From Pararhizobium antarcticum (GTDB lineage Bacteria; Pseudomonadota; Alphaproteobacteria; Rhizobiales; Rhizobiaceae), in assembly GCF_001885585.1 (NCBI RefSeq), contig NZ_LSRP01000024.1:1-64000 (forward strand): a stretch of DNA of 64,000 bases. Direction: 5' to 3'. The notes beneath the pieces are model-generated. The model was not told the origin of the DNA, ran no database searches, and saw only the letters and a list, made by a program, of their open reading frames with translations. Below, one piece after another: positions 1 to 8,516 of this stretch. The stretch's first letter is position 1; the number at the start of each line of letters is the position of its first letter. Both the position numbers and the translations under genes were made by a program.

Positions 1-1904
1 CCACCTGACGAGCCGCCGCCGGAGGAAAATCCGGAGGACGAACTGCTGGGCGGTGTCGGGAGCGACGCGGACATGGTGCTGGCCATCGAGCCGGCAAAGC
101 CGCCCATGCGATCTCCGAAGGCGCCGGCGGCAAAACCATCGCCGCTGTACCAGCCGGGATGGTAGGCGGCCGCGCCGGCACCGGCGGCGGCCGCGAGCAG
201 CCAGCGGTCAAAGGTCTGCGACCAGGGTTTTTCGACGCCGAGCGCCACCGCATAGGGCAACAGTCTTTCGAAATGGCCCGGCGACATCTCCGGCGCACCG
301 GCCATGTTCATGCGGTCTTTTTCGGCCAGCGTCAGATATTGCCGCAGCCCGTCGATGCCATCCATCATCGTCGCACCGAGCGGCGTCGGCGCGCCCATCA
401 GGTAGAAAAACAGCAGGTTGACCAGCACGATGCCGCCGACGGCGATCAACAGCGGCACCTGATGCGCCTCGAGTGCTGTGGCGACGACGGCCGCCAGAAG
501 GCCAAGCCCGGCGGAGAGCAGCGTAAAGCCGAAGAAGGCGGCCATCAAAACCGCGATGATGCGCGAAAACAGGCTGCGCTTGCGCAGGACCATGCGGCCG
601 ATTGCAACGGCAAACAGGGTCACAAAGACCGAGGCGATCACCGGCACGATGACCACGAGCACCGTGACCTCGTCGAGCGGGCCGAACACCAGAATGGAAA
701 ACAGAAACAAAACCGAAAGCACAATGCCGCCAATGACATAGGCGCTGTTGGCCCGGTAATACCGGTTGCGGTGTTCGTTTTCCATCGCCAGGCGGAAATC
801 GGCACCGACCTCTCTGACCGCCGCGCCATTCGCCTTGTCGATGGTCAGCACGCCGCCGGCGGCAAGCACGGCTTTCAAAAGCGTCCTTTCGCCTGTGGGC
901 AGGGTTGCGGACGGGCTCTTTCCCGTCGACCGCAAGACGAGCGCGGCCTTCAAATCCTCGAGCACGACATAGCCGCCCACGGCCAGATTGAGCGCAGCGG
1001 CAGACAACGCGGTCCAGCCTTGGCCCGAAAAGCCCTTGTTGTCGATATAGTTGACCAGCGCCGGCGAAATGCCGTCCGGCGCATCCCAGCGTGGCACCAT
1101 GACGCCCCGGTCGGGATCGCGCCCGACCCTCCACCACATCGATGAATAATAGAGCCCGACGACCAGGAGACAGGCGATCGCCAGGATCGACGCCAGATTG
1201 TCGTGCAGCCACCAGCGGTTTTCCTGTTCAGCCGATGGCGGATCGATGCTGCCCTTTGGCATCTTCACCGCGATCGTCAACCCCTCGCCTGGCTGAAGAC
1301 GCCGGGTGGTCCGGAATTCCAGCCGGCCGCCCTGCTCGACGGCGCTTGCATTCTTCTCAGTGGCGCCAAACCTGCCGGTAAAGACATCCAGCGCTTCGGC
1401 CCTGACACCATCAGGAAGGGACACGCGTGCCGATGCCTCCTCAATCGGGAAGGCCCATTCGGTGCCGGTCACGTTCCAATAGAGCTCGTCATGTCCCGCA
1501 AAAAAGCGGATCTGCCGACCGGTTTCGTACGTCAACGCGAAGGTATGCTCGCCGGGCGCAAGCAGCACGTCGGCCGTGCCGGTGTAGATCCGGATGCCGC
1601 CGCTGATCGATTCGGTGCGGTAGGGCTCATCCGCGCCGTCACGCTTGACGGACAGCAGCGTGAAGTCGACCCTGACAGGACGGCCAGCGGCGTCGGTCAA
1701 GGTCAGCGGAAAATCGCGGTAGATGCCGCGCTTGATCCTGTCGCCCTCGACCGTGGCGACAATCGTTTCCGTGACCGTCAGCACCCCGGATTTGGCAACG
1801 GCAATATCGGCATGATAGGTGCTGAAAACCTCGTCGGCGCGGGCTGCACCCGGGACCGCGACAAGCATCAGAAACAGACCGATCACGGCCAGCAGACGGT
1901 TCAT
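1..1904 (-). CDS. DUF2207 domain membrane protein (3' part cut by window edge)
   Basis: Open frame of at least 634 codons that runs off the left edge. The start at 1904 gives a clear signal peptide (MNRLLAVIGLFLMLVAVPG, then ARA). About 230 extracytoplasmic residues follow (YHADIAVAKSGVLTVTE, GIYRDFPLT), then a membrane segment near residue 240 (LASILAIACLLVVGLYY). Further hydrophobic pairs lie near residues 390-490, and the C-terminus is Ser/Gly-rich. This is the usual layout of DUF2207 predicted membrane proteins, whose function is unknown. In many bacteria they lie next to lemA; here lemA is in the same direction but aroA lies between them. The family call is from memory of its architecture. 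Confidence 0.85.
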   Translation of the reverse strand, partial: MNRLLAVIGLFLMLVAVPGAARADEVFSTYHADIAVAKSGVLTVTETIVATVEGDRIKRGIYRDFPLTLTDAAGRPVRVDFTLLSVKRDGADEPYRTESISGGIRIYTGTADVLLAPGEHTFALTYETGRQIRFFAGHDELYWNVTGTEWAFPIEEASARVSLPDGVRAEALDVFTGRFGATEKNASAVEQGGRLEFRTTRRLQPGEGLTIAVKMPKGSIDPPSAEQENRWWLHDNLASILAIACLLVVGLYYSSMWWRVGRDPDRGVMVPRWDAPDGISPALVNYIDNKGFSGQGWTALSAAALNLAVGGYVVLEDLKAALVLRSTGKSPSATLPTGERTLLKAVLAAGGVLTIDKANGAAVREVGADFRLAMENEHRNRYYRANSAYVIGGIVLSVLFLFSILVFGPLDEVTVLVVIVPVIASVFVTLFAVAIGRMVLRKRSLFSRIIAVLMAAFFGFTLLSAGLGLLAAVVATALEAHQVPLLIAVGGIVLVNLLFFYLMGAPTPLGATMMDGIDGLRQYLTLAEKDRMNMAGAPEMSPGHFERLLPYAVALGVEKPWSQTFDRWLLAAAAGAGAAAYHPGWYSGDGFAAGAFGDRMGGFAGSMASTMSASLPTPPSSSSSGFSSGGGSSG

Positions 1905-1950
1905 TCGATCAATCCCTTCCGCCGGTCGCTTCATTCGGTTGTCTCTTGTG

Positions 1951-3225
1951 TCAGGGCCTGTCGCCGGTGAACTGCACGCCGAGCGAGGCCAGCTCATCCC
2001 AGTAGCGCGGATAGGTCTTGGCGACGCAGGCCGGATCGAGAATGGTGATGCCGCCGATCTTCAGGCCGGCAAGCGCAAAGCTCATGGCGATGCGATGATC
2101 GGCAAAGGTATCGATATCCGCCGGCAGCGTCTGGCCGGCAAGGGCCGGGTCGGAGGCGATGAGGAGATCGTCGCCCTCCTCGACCGCAAGCCCCGGGCGG
2201 ATGTTCGTGAGCCCCGTGGACAGCGCACGGATCCGGTCGCATTCCTTGACGCGCAGGTTTTCGATGCCGACGAAGCGGACCGGCGTTTCGTTGAATGCGG
2301 CAAGAACGGCCAGCGTCGGCACGGCGTCCTGCATCTGCGAGCCATCGATAACGGCGGGCATATTCGGGAAGCTTGCGATGACGGCATGGGCCTTTGCGTC
2401 CGGCTGGGAGAAACTGTCCGCAGCGACGCCAAGATCGATCCTGCCGCCGGTCAGCACTTCGGCCGCCCAGAGATAGGTCGCCGCCGAGGCGTCGGGTTCG
2501 ATGACGTAATCGGTTGCCGTATAGCCGGTGGGCGCCACCTGCCAGACGGAGGGGCTGACCTGTGTTACGGCCGCACCGAAGGCCTGCATCGCGGCGACCG
2601 TCAGGTCGATATAACCGCGGGCGCCGATCTCGTCGCCCGAAAGCACGATGCTGACGGCGCGCGCACCGCCGGCGGCCGCCATCAGAAGCGCCGAGACATA
2701 CTGGCTGGAAAGACCGGCATCGATCGTCACGTGATCGCTTGCAAAATCGCCCGTGCCCCAGATGGTTACCGGCGGGCAACCGGTTTCGGCCTCGATGCGG
2801 ATGCCAAGCGAGCGCAGCGCAGTGACCAGGGGCGCGATCGGCCGCTTGCGCATATGCGGGTCGCCATCGACCACGACAGTGCCCTCGACGAGCGCCGCCG
2901 CCGCCGTCAGGAACCGTGTTGCCGTGCCGGCATTGCCGAGAAACAGCGGCTTTTCCGGAGCCAGAAGCTTGCCGGTGCCGGTGACGATGAAGGTCGTATC
3001 ATCAGGCTCGGAAATCACGACACCCATCGCCCGCAAGGCATCGGCCATGTAGCGCGTGTCGTCGCTCTTCAAGGCGCCTGTCAGCCGGCTCGTGCCCCTG
3101 GCGAGGCCGGCGAGCAAAAGCGCACGGTTGGTGATCGATTTGGAGCCGGGCGGGCTGACGCGGCCCTCAAGCGGATGGCCGGGCGGGAGGATCGTCAGTT
3201 TCTGGTCGGACGTGTTCATGCTCAT
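1951..3225 (-). CDS. aroA: 3-phosphoshikimate 1-carboxyvinyltransferase (EPSP synthase), class-I-like
   Basis: 424 residues, the usual length. EPSP synthase joins shikimate-3-phosphate and PEP in the shikimate pathway. Visible motifs are PPGSKSITNRALLLAGLA (residues 25-42), LGNAGTATRF (96-105), GDPHMRKRPI (121-130), SSQYVSALLMAA, RVKECDRIRAL, FADHRIAMSFALAG and ILDPACVAKTYPRYW. The acidic, His and Lys positions known to be catalytic in E. coli AroA appear conserved. The sequence resembles the E. coli class I enzyme more than the CP4-type class II enzyme typical of Agrobacterium and rhizobia. However, the usual Pro after GTAMR is Phe here. It sits between lemA and DUF2207 rather than next to cmk/rpsA, so it may be a second EPSP synthase. 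The start could also be the ATG at 3219. Confidence 0.88.
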   Translation of the reverse strand: MSMNTSDQKLTILPPGHPLEGRVSPPGSKSITNRALLLAGLARGTSRLTGALKSDDTRYMADALRAMGVVISEPDDTTFIVTGTGKLLAPEKPLFLGNAGTATRFLTAAAALVEGTVVVDGDPHMRKRPIAPLVTALRSLGIRIEAETGCPPVTIWGTGDFASDHVTIDAGLSSQYVSALLMAAAGGARAVSIVLSGDEIGARGYIDLTVAAMQAFGAAVTQVSPSVWQVAPTGYTATDYVIEPDASAATYLWAAEVLTGGRIDLGVAADSFSQPDAKAHAVIASFPNMPAVIDGSQMQDAVPTLAVLAAFNETPVRFVGIENLRVKECDRIRALSTGLTNIRPGLAVEEGDDLLIASDPALAGQTLPADIDTFADHRIAMSFALAGLKIGGITILDPACVAKTYPRYWDELASLGVQFTGDRP

Positions 3226-3319
3226 GTCTCTTGACGTTTTCAGCGCCGCCTGTTCATGGCCGCGCGTAGTCTATCGATGATGGTCAGCCGTCTACGACGG
3301 AATGCTGTTTCGGGCTAGA

Positions 3320-3868
3320 TCAAAACGTCACGACCGGCACGGCGCGATCGGCCTCGTTGGCGATCTCGAAATAGGTGGCCTTGTTAAAACCGAAAGGCCC
3401 GGCGATCAGGTTCGACGGGAAGCTCTCGACCTTGACGTTGAGATCGCGGGCGGCGCCATTGTAGTAGCGGCGCGCCATCTGGACTTCGCTTTCGATGCCC
3501 TCAAGCGACCCCTGAAGCTCGGAAAAATTCTGGTTGGCCTTGAGATCCGGATAGGCTTCCGCAAGCGCGAACACCTTGCCGAGCGCCTGCGACAGCAGGC
3601 CTTCGGCGGCAGCTCGTCCGGCGACATCGCCACCCGGCACCGCCTGGGCGCGGTTGCGCAAGTTCACGATCTCTTCCAGCGTGGTTTTTTCATGGGCAGC
3701 ATAGCCTTTGACCGTCTCGATCAGGTTGGGAATGAGATCGGCGCGGCGTTTCAATTGCACGTCGATGCCCGACCAGGCCTCTTCCTTCACCTGCCGCGCC
3801 TTGACGAGGCTGTTGTAGACAAAAATCAGATACACGATCACGGCGGCGCCGATAGCCAGACCAATCAT
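3320..3868 (-). CDS. lemA: LemA family protein
   Basis: 182 residues. One N-terminal membrane helix (MIGLAIGAAVIVYLIFVYN) is followed by an alpha-helical LemA domain with the typical VKEEAWSGIDVQLKRR, DLIPNLIETVKGYAAHE and a C-terminal ENQNF-like segment (KANQNFSELQGSLEGIE). I chose the ATG at 3868 because AAGGGG lies about 7 nt upstream; a longer GTG start at 3895 is possible. LemA proteins are membrane-anchored and of uncertain role, often paired with DUF2207 or TPM-domain proteins. Here DUF2207 is two genes downstream. Confidence 0.92.
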   Translation of the reverse strand: MIGLAIGAAVIVYLIFVYNSLVKARQVKEEAWSGIDVQLKRRADLIPNLIETVKGYAAHEKTTLEEIVNLRNRAQAVPGGDVAGRAAAEGLLSQALGKVFALAEAYPDLKANQNFSELQGSLEGIESEVQMARRYYNGAARDLNVKVESFPSNLIAGPFGFNKATYFEIANEADRAVPVVTF

Positions 3869-4079
3869 CAAAAAACCCCTTAACCCATTTTCCACGCCAG
3901 GAACGAGCCTGCGGCAAAGGCTCTAGCACATCGGACCTGCGCGCGCATCCATGGCGAAACGGTTCCTGCCGCTGCCCGCGCATTGCGAAAACCACCTGTT
4001 CCTTGCGGAACCGCCCTTCCCGGGATGATCAGCGATAGTCGGTTCATCAGAACAACCCGAACCGACAAAGACCGCACCG

Positions 4080-4277
4080 ATGAAAACCCTCGCAACAATC
4101 GTCAACGTCATCGCCTTTTCGGCTCTCTTCGTTGCCTATTCTGCCGGTGGCGCCATCGAAAAGCCGACGGGCGTTCGCCGGGCGCTGCAGACCTATGCCG
4201 GCCAGCTTCCGACGGGCACCTTCCCGACGCTGAAACCCGTCTGGCAAATCGGCATCGAGATGAGCGACGCAATCTGA
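4080..4277 (+). CDS. small hypothetical exported or membrane protein (65 aa)
   Basis: 65 codons. An N-terminal hydrophobic stretch (TIVNVIAFSALFVAYSAGG) could be a signal anchor, and a polar tail includes TYAGQLPTGTFPTLKPVW. I do not recognise a family. No strong ribosome binding site is visible upstream. It lies in a 960-bp stretch (3869-4834) between lemA and glyQ that holds no large gene. Support is only the ORF and its membrane-like N-terminus. Confidence 0.4.
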   Translation: MKTLATIVNVIAFSALFVAYSAGGAIEKPTGVRRALQTYAGQLPTGTFPTLKPVWQIGIEMSDAI

Positions 4278-4472
4278 GCGGACCCTTGGGGCAAATGACC
4301 CGCTAGAACTGGGGATTGCGAACGGGCGGACAAGGCGTATCCTTCGACTCATGTTCTGAGCATCGCGCGACTGTGTAGGGTCGCCTCCACCGCCATGAAG
4401 GCCGCTTCGAAACCGACGGCGAGATGCAGGTTTTGCCTCGCCCAACCATCCGTGAAGTGCGAACCTTGAAAC

Positions 4473-4613
4473 ATGACCATCCTAACCATGATCACCCTCT
4501 CGGCACTGGTGCTTTTCTGCGCGAGCCATATGGCAGCGCGACGGGCGCAACGGCAGGAACAACGCCAGACAAGCCTCGTACCGGCCCGCGTGAACCGTCC
4601 GGGCTATCGCTGA
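4473..4613 (+). CDS. very small putative membrane protein (46 aa)
   Basis: A short ORF with a hydrophobic N-terminal segment (MTILTMITLSALVLFCAS) and a basic Arg/Gln-rich tail. The layout resembles a single-span microprotein, but the ribosome binding site is weak and no homologue comes to mind. The following stretch (4614-4834) up to the glyQ stop holds nothing I can call. Confidence 0.3.
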   Translation: MTILTMITLSALVLFCASHMAARRAQRQEQRQTSLVPARVNRPGYR

Positions 4614-4834
4614 CGGGACATAGGCCATCCGCGCTGTGCGGTTTGGCCCATCCCCAGCCGTTCGGTTTTACACGCAGGCTCGGTCGCGCCTGGTGCTGAG
4701 CGGCAAGCACAAGTGCGGATTTGAATGCGCTCTTCGACCTGCGACACGCCCAAGACACGTTCGCAGGGGAAGCAGGCGAAACAGGTGACAATCCAGGATG
4801 CGGCCCGCAGGGAGCCTGCTTGCCTGGAGCCCTG

Positions 4835-5797
4835 TTACGCAGCGCGCTCGGCGAGGTTTATGCCGCCGGCGTCGGTCAGCAGAAACGCCTCGCCGCAGGC
4901 CTTGGCGAGCGTGCGGACACGCAGGATATAGCTCTGGCGCTCGGTCACCGAAATCACGCCGCGGGCATCCAGCAGATTGAAGACGTGGCTCGCCTTGATG
5001 CATTGGTCATAGGCCGGGAAAACGCATTTGTGCAGCGTCGCATTTGTCCCCTGCTGGGGCGCACCGGCGGCGAGAAGCGCCTGGCATTCGGTTTCCGCAT
5101 CGATGAAATGCTGGTGCAGCATCGCGGTGTTGGCATATTCGAAATTGTGGCGCGAATACTCCTGCTCGGCCTGCAGGAAGACATCGCCGTAGCTGATCTT
5201 GTCCGCGCCGTCGCGACCGTTGAAGTTCAGGTCGTAGACATTGTCGACGCCCTGAACATACATGGCGAGACGCTCGAGGCCATAGGTCAGCTCACCGGAA
5301 ACCGGCGAACATTCGATGCCGCAGACCTGTTGGAAATAGGTGAACTGCGAGACCTCCATGCCATCGCACCAGCATTCCCAGCCGAGCCCCCAGGCGCCCA
5401 GTGTCGGGCTTTCCCAGTCGTCCTCGACGAAGCGAATGTCATGCAGCAAGGGATCGAGCCCGATCGCCTCGAGCGAACCGAGATAGAGTTCCTGCAGGTT
5501 CGACGGGTTCGGCTTCAGGATGACCTGGTACTGGTAATAATGCTGCAGCCGGTTCGGATTCTCGCCGTAGCGACCGTCGGTCGGGCGACGCGATGGCTGC
5601 ACATAGGCCGCACGCCAGGGCTTGGGTCCGAGCGCCCGGAGCGTCGTTGCCGGATGGAACGTGCCGGCGCCAACCTCCATGTCATAGGGCTGCAGCACCG
5701 CGCAGCCCTTGTCGGCCCAATAGGCATGCAGCGTCAGGATCAGCGCCTGGAAGGAGCGCTTCGGGTTCATGTGATCCGGCAAAGGTGCGGTGTTCAT
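4835..5797 (-). CDS. glyQ: glycine--tRNA ligase alpha subunit
   Basis: 320 residues. GlyQ is the catalytic alpha subunit of the bacterial (alpha-beta)2 glycyl-tRNA synthetase. The sequence shows [67 protein letters not shown] and [18 protein letters not shown], all hallmarks of the alpha subunit. I chose the ATG at 5797 ([15 protein letters not shown]); 5770 is an alternative, and the frame stays open to 5851. glyS is not in the window and would be expected beyond the left edge. A divergent TA pair begins only about 100 bp upstream, so the glyQ promoter region may have been altered by that insertion. Confidence 0.97.
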   Translation of the reverse strand: MNTAPLPDHMNPKRSFQALILTLHAYWADKGCAVLQPYDMEVGAGTFHPATTLRALGPKPWRAAYVQPSRRPTDGRYGENPNRLQHYYQYQVILKPNPSNLQELYLGSLEAIGLDPLLHDIRFVEDDWESPTLGAWGLGWECWCDGMEVSQFTYFQQVCGIECSPVSGELTYGLERLAMYVQGVDNVYDLNFNGRDGADKISYGDVFLQAEQEYSRHNFEYANTAMLHQHFIDAETECQALLAAGAPQQGTNATLHKCVFPAYDQCIKASHVFNLLDARGVISVTERQSYILRVRTLAKACGEAFLLTDAGGINLAERAA

Positions 5798-5857
5798 GGC
5801 GGCAGTCCAGTTCCCTAATTTAAGCGGGACAGGTGCCATGGGTGGGGACAAGGGTCA

Positions 5858-5870
5858 ATACATAACGTAT
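5858..5870 (+). promoter_or_regulatory. candidate autoregulatory operator of the ParDE-type TA pair
   Basis: The imperfect dyad ATACATAACGTAT lies about 35 bp upstream of the antitoxin start and in an AT-rich pocket unlike the flanking DNA. ParD-type antitoxins commonly bind such short palindromes to repress their own operon. The assignment is inferred from position and symmetry only. Confidence 0.35.
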
Positions 5871-5903
5871 CATCCGCCATCGTTTTGGAAGCGGAGACGA
5901 CAG

Positions 5904-6179
5904 ATGAACATCAAGACCACAGTCACCCTGTCGGAGCGCAATTTGCGCTATGCGGAAAAGATGGTCGAAGAGGGGGCATACCCCTCCCTGTCGGACCTTG
6001 TCGAGGCGAGCATCGAGCAGATGATCCTCAACACCCGGTCCTCCGACGACGCCGTCTCCGACATGGCCGACGAGATCCGCAAACGGCTGGAATTGCCGCG
6101 CGATCAGTGGGTGAAATGGGATGGCAAAAAGCTGCTCGACAATATCAAGAGCAGACTTGCCACTGACGGCGAACGCTAG
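5904..6179 (+). CDS. ParD-like antitoxin
   Basis: 91 residues. The N-terminus (MNIKTTVTLSERNLRYAEKMVEEG, read in part) looks like a ribbon-helix-helix DNA-binding strand and helix. SLSDLVEASIEQ is the second helix, and the charged C-terminal tail would embrace the toxin. GGAGACGAC just upstream is a good ribosome binding site for the ATG at 5904. The downstream ORF starts 2 nt after the stop, as in type II TA operons. Such antitoxins neutralise the toxin and repress the operon. The pair is on the opposite strand to the glyQ/sppA genes around it. Confidence 0.8.
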   Translation: MNIKTTVTLSERNLRYAEKMVEEGAYPSLSDLVEASIEQMILNTRSSDDAVSDMADEIRKRLELPRDQWVKWDGKKLLDNIKSRLATDGER

Positions 6180-6181
6180 CG

Positions 6182-6502
6182 GTGTCGAAGCCGTACCGCA
6201 TCATCAAACATCCGCTTGTCGAAAATGACATCTATTCAATTGCGAGCTATGTCTCAGACTATGCAGGTGTTCATATTGGCTTTGCCAAGGCGACCGCAAT
6301 CGTTGCGTTTATTGACCGTCTCGTAGACTTTCCCCAAGTCGGTTCATTGCGCCATGACATCGCAAAAGATCTTCGCGCGATACCAGCCGGCGGCAAAAGC
6401 GTCGTCTGTTTCAAAGTCGATGAGACGGATCGAACCGTGTTTATCATCTGCGTCACCTATGCGGGCGCTGACTGGGTTTCGCGCGTCAACGAACGCCAGT
6501 GA
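6182..6502 (+). CDS. ParE/RelE-superfamily toxin
   Basis: 106 residues, GTG start. The pattern fits the ParE/RelE fold: YRIIKHPLVENDIYSIASYV at the N-terminus, AIVAFIDRLVDFPQVGSLRHD in the middle, then AIPAGGKSVVCFKVDE and a final beta strand with VFIICVTYAGADW. ParE-type toxins inhibit gyrase, while RelE-type toxins cut mRNA; the sequence alone does not decide which. It follows its antitoxin by 2 nt. The base composition is visibly more AT-rich than the neighbours, which suggests transfer. It ends 4 nt before the end of the convergent small gene at 6506. Confidence 0.8.
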   Translation: MSKPYRIIKHPLVENDIYSIASYVSDYAGVHIGFAKATAIVAFIDRLVDFPQVGSLRHDIAKDLRAIPAGGKSVVCFKVDETDRTVFIICVTYAGADWVSRVNERQ

Positions 6503-6505
6503 TGC

Positions 6506-6694
6506 TTACGCTTCCGGCTTTTTCAGCCTGTATTCCCCGGTTTCCGGATCCTTGATCAGGGTGCCCTGCGCGCCGGTCTCCTGCTGCCGGCGCGCCTCTT
6601 CCCGGCGGCGGGTGAGCTTTTCCGCATCGGCGATAAACTTGCGGTAGCCCAGCCAGGCGATGCCTGCAAACAACAGTAAAAAGATGACCTGCAT
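6506..6694 (-). CDS. small single-span membrane protein (62 aa)
   Basis: 62 residues. One N-terminal membrane helix (MQVIFLLLFAGIAWLGYRKF) is followed by a charged segment (DAEKLTRRREEARRQQE) and a C-terminus reading TLIKDPETGEYRLKKPEA. I chose the ATG at 6694 because AAAGGGGGATC lies upstream. It begins 28 bp after the sppA-like gene ends, so the two are likely co-transcribed. The DPxTGxYR-like tail is typical of small rhizobial proteins of unknown function beside sppA, as far as I recall. Confidence 0.8.
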   Translation of the reverse strand: MQVIFLLLFAGIAWLGYRKFIADAEKLTRRREEARRQQETGAQGTLIKDPETGEYRLKKPEA

Positions 6695-6722
6695 GGTGCC
6701 GTCCGATCCCCCTTTGAGAAAT

Positions 6723-7589
6723 TTATAGTCCGAAGCGGCCCCACAATGCCTTTTCTTCCGCGACATCCGCAAGTCCCGAGATGGCCGATGCCGTCACCCG
6801 CTCGGCGAGATCGCCCGACAGCATGGCGCCCGGCTGCCTGCGCCCGAACAGGCCACGCGAGGCGGACATCAGTTGCAGCGTGGTTTTCTGGCCAAAGCGC
6901 TTCTTCAGTTCGCCGCGCATGTCGCCGAGACCATCGACGAGGCCCAGTTCCTTGCCGCGCCCGCCTGTCCAGAACAGACCGGAGAAGATGTCCGGATTGT
7001 CGGCGAGCAGGTGGCCGCGCCGCGCCTTGACCATGCCGATGAAGATATCGTGGATCTCGAGCTGCAGACTTTTCAGGAATTCGATGTCCTTTTCCTTTTC
7101 CGGCTGGAAAGGATCGAGCATCACCTTGTTCTGCCCGGCGGTATAGACGCGGCGCTCGACGCCGATCTTCTTCAGAAGCTCCGGAAAGCCGAAACCGCCG
7201 GAGACGACGCCGATCGAGCCGACGATCGAGGTCGGGTCGGCAATGATCTCATCGCCGGCAAGGGCGATCATGTAGCCGCCTGAGGCCGCGACATCCTCGA
7301 CGAAGATGATGACGCGCTTGTTCTTTTCCTCGGCGAGATCGCGGATACGCTGGTAGATCAGACGCGACTGCACCGGGGATCCGCCCGGCGAATTGATCGA
7401 GATGGCGACCGCTGGCGCATCTTTGACAGCGAACGCCTTTTCCAGCACAGGGGCGACGGTTGCAATATTGAGCGCCGGCCGGAACTGGCTGCCGCCGGCC
7501 ATGATGGTGCCATGCAGGCGGACGACCGGAATTGTGACGCCGTCCTTGCGAAACCGCTTCGGCATCCACTTTTTGAAAAATCCAGTCAT
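6723..7589 (-). CDS. sppA: S49 family peptidase (SppA/SohB-like)
   Basis: 288 residues. S49 proteases degrade signal peptides or membrane proteins with a Ser/Lys dyad. Visible are VRLHGTI, ISINSPGGSPVQSRLIYQ, the nucleophile region VEDVAASGGYMIALAGDEI, SIVGSIGVVSGGFGF and a Lys in YTAGQNKVMLDPF that fits the general base. It is a single-domain short form, about half the length of E. coli SppA. No signal peptide is obvious. It is followed by the 62-residue membrane protein, and a perfect inverted repeat lies upstream of its start. Confidence 0.92.
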   Translation of the reverse strand: MTGFFKKWMPKRFRKDGVTIPVVRLHGTIMAGGSQFRPALNIATVAPVLEKAFAVKDAPAVAISINSPGGSPVQSRLIYQRIRDLAEEKNKRVIIFVEDVAASGGYMIALAGDEIIADPTSIVGSIGVVSGGFGFPELLKKIGVERRVYTAGQNKVMLDPFQPEKEKDIEFLKSLQLEIHDIFIGMVKARRGHLLADNPDIFSGLFWTGGRGKELGLVDGLGDMRGELKKRFGQKTTLQLMSASRGLFGRRQPGAMLSGDLAERVTASAISGLADVAEEKALWGRFGL

Positions 7590-7608
7590 CTGATCTCCTG
7601 ATCGGCTT

Positions 7609-7632
7609 CATACATCCAACCCCGGATGTATG
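7609..7632. repeat. perfect 9-bp inverted repeat upstream of the sppA-like gene
   Basis: CATACATCC, a 6-nt loop, then GGATGTATG. The element lies 20 bp upstream of the sppA-like ATG, so in the transcript it would be a hairpin next to the ribosome binding region. Alternatively the DNA is an operator dyad. No T-run follows on either strand, so it is not a plain terminator. Confidence 0.6.
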
Positions 7633-7668
7633 CACTGGACCGCCAAACACAATGGCCGCACCGGAAAT

Positions 7669-8508
7669 TCATTTGCGCCGATAGGCGATCCGGCCGTTGG
7701 TCAGATCATCGACAAAGGGGGAAAACCGGTGCCCCTGCGCATCGTGCATGATCAGCGGCGCCCGAAACGTCAGCCTCGCACGGCTCTGCTTGATCGCGGT
7801 CACGAGGATACGAACGGCATTTTCACCCGGTCGCGGATGCAGCGGCGTGATTTCCAGACCACCGAAGCGACGACCGCAGGCCGCAACGATATCGGCGATC
7901 GATTGCGGCCGCGCAATCAGCGACATCTGGCCGCCCGGCCGCAGGATGGCGCAGGCCGTGCGGATCCAGGTCTCGAACAGGCCCTCGACCATGGCATGGG
8001 CTTCCGCCTTCAGCGCGTCCGGCGTCTTGCGATCGGAGCCGTCGTTGAAGGGCGGGTTCATGACAACGTGGTCGAAGCTGGCGTCCGCGAGACCGGCGGC
8101 GACGCGCGCCCGGCCGGTCAGCGCGACATCGGCTTCGAGAACAGACATGCGCGCGGCCAGCGCGCGGTTCTCTTCAAGAGCGATGCTGCGGCGCGCAAAT
8201 GCTGCCATCAGCGGCGAACGCTCGACGAGCAGCACCTCGGCCTGCGCCAGCCGCGAGGCGACGGCCATGCCGGCGGCCCCCGCCCCTGCCCCCAGATCGG
8301 CAACCGTGCAGCCTTTGTCTGTGGCGACCATCGCCGCAAGCAGCATCGCATCCATGCCGGAGCGATGGCCCTGTCCCAGCGGCTGGACCAGATGAAAGCG
8401 GCCGCGATGAAAGCTGTCGATGGTTTCGGTCACAGTATCGCTGGTCGCACCATCGCCGGCCATACCGTCGCTGGTCATAATGTCGCGGCTCATACCTTCG
8501 CCTGTCAT
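7669..8508 (-). CDS. TrmN6-like tRNA1(Val) (adenine(37)-N6)-methyltransferase family
   Basis: 279 residues. SAM-binding Rossmann fold: the motif I region TVADLGAGAGAAGMAVASRL, an acidic motif II (VLLVERS) and NPPF (VVMNPPFNDGS), the signature of N6-adenine or N5-glutamine methyltransferases. The overall pattern, including HRGRFHLVQPLGQGHRSGMDAMLLAA, matches the COG4123/TrmN6 group that modifies A37 of tRNA. The start at 8508 is uncertain, because the first 30 residues contain four closely spaced Met codons in a degenerate repeat. It starts 8 bp after the DUF2007 stop, so the two are an operon. The exact substrate is inferred. Confidence 0.85.
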   Translation of the reverse strand: MTGEGMSRDIMTSDGMAGDGATSDTVTETIDSFHRGRFHLVQPLGQGHRSGMDAMLLAAMVATDKGCTVADLGAGAGAAGMAVASRLAQAEVLLVERSPLMAAFARRSIALEENRALAARMSVLEADVALTGRARVAAGLADASFDHVVMNPPFNDGSDRKTPDALKAEAHAMVEGLFETWIRTACAILRPGGQMSLIARPQSIADIVAACGRRFGGLEITPLHPRPGENAVRILVTAIKQSRARLTFRAPLIMHDAQGHRFSPFVDDLTNGRIAYRRK

Positions 8509-8516
8509 CGCTGACG

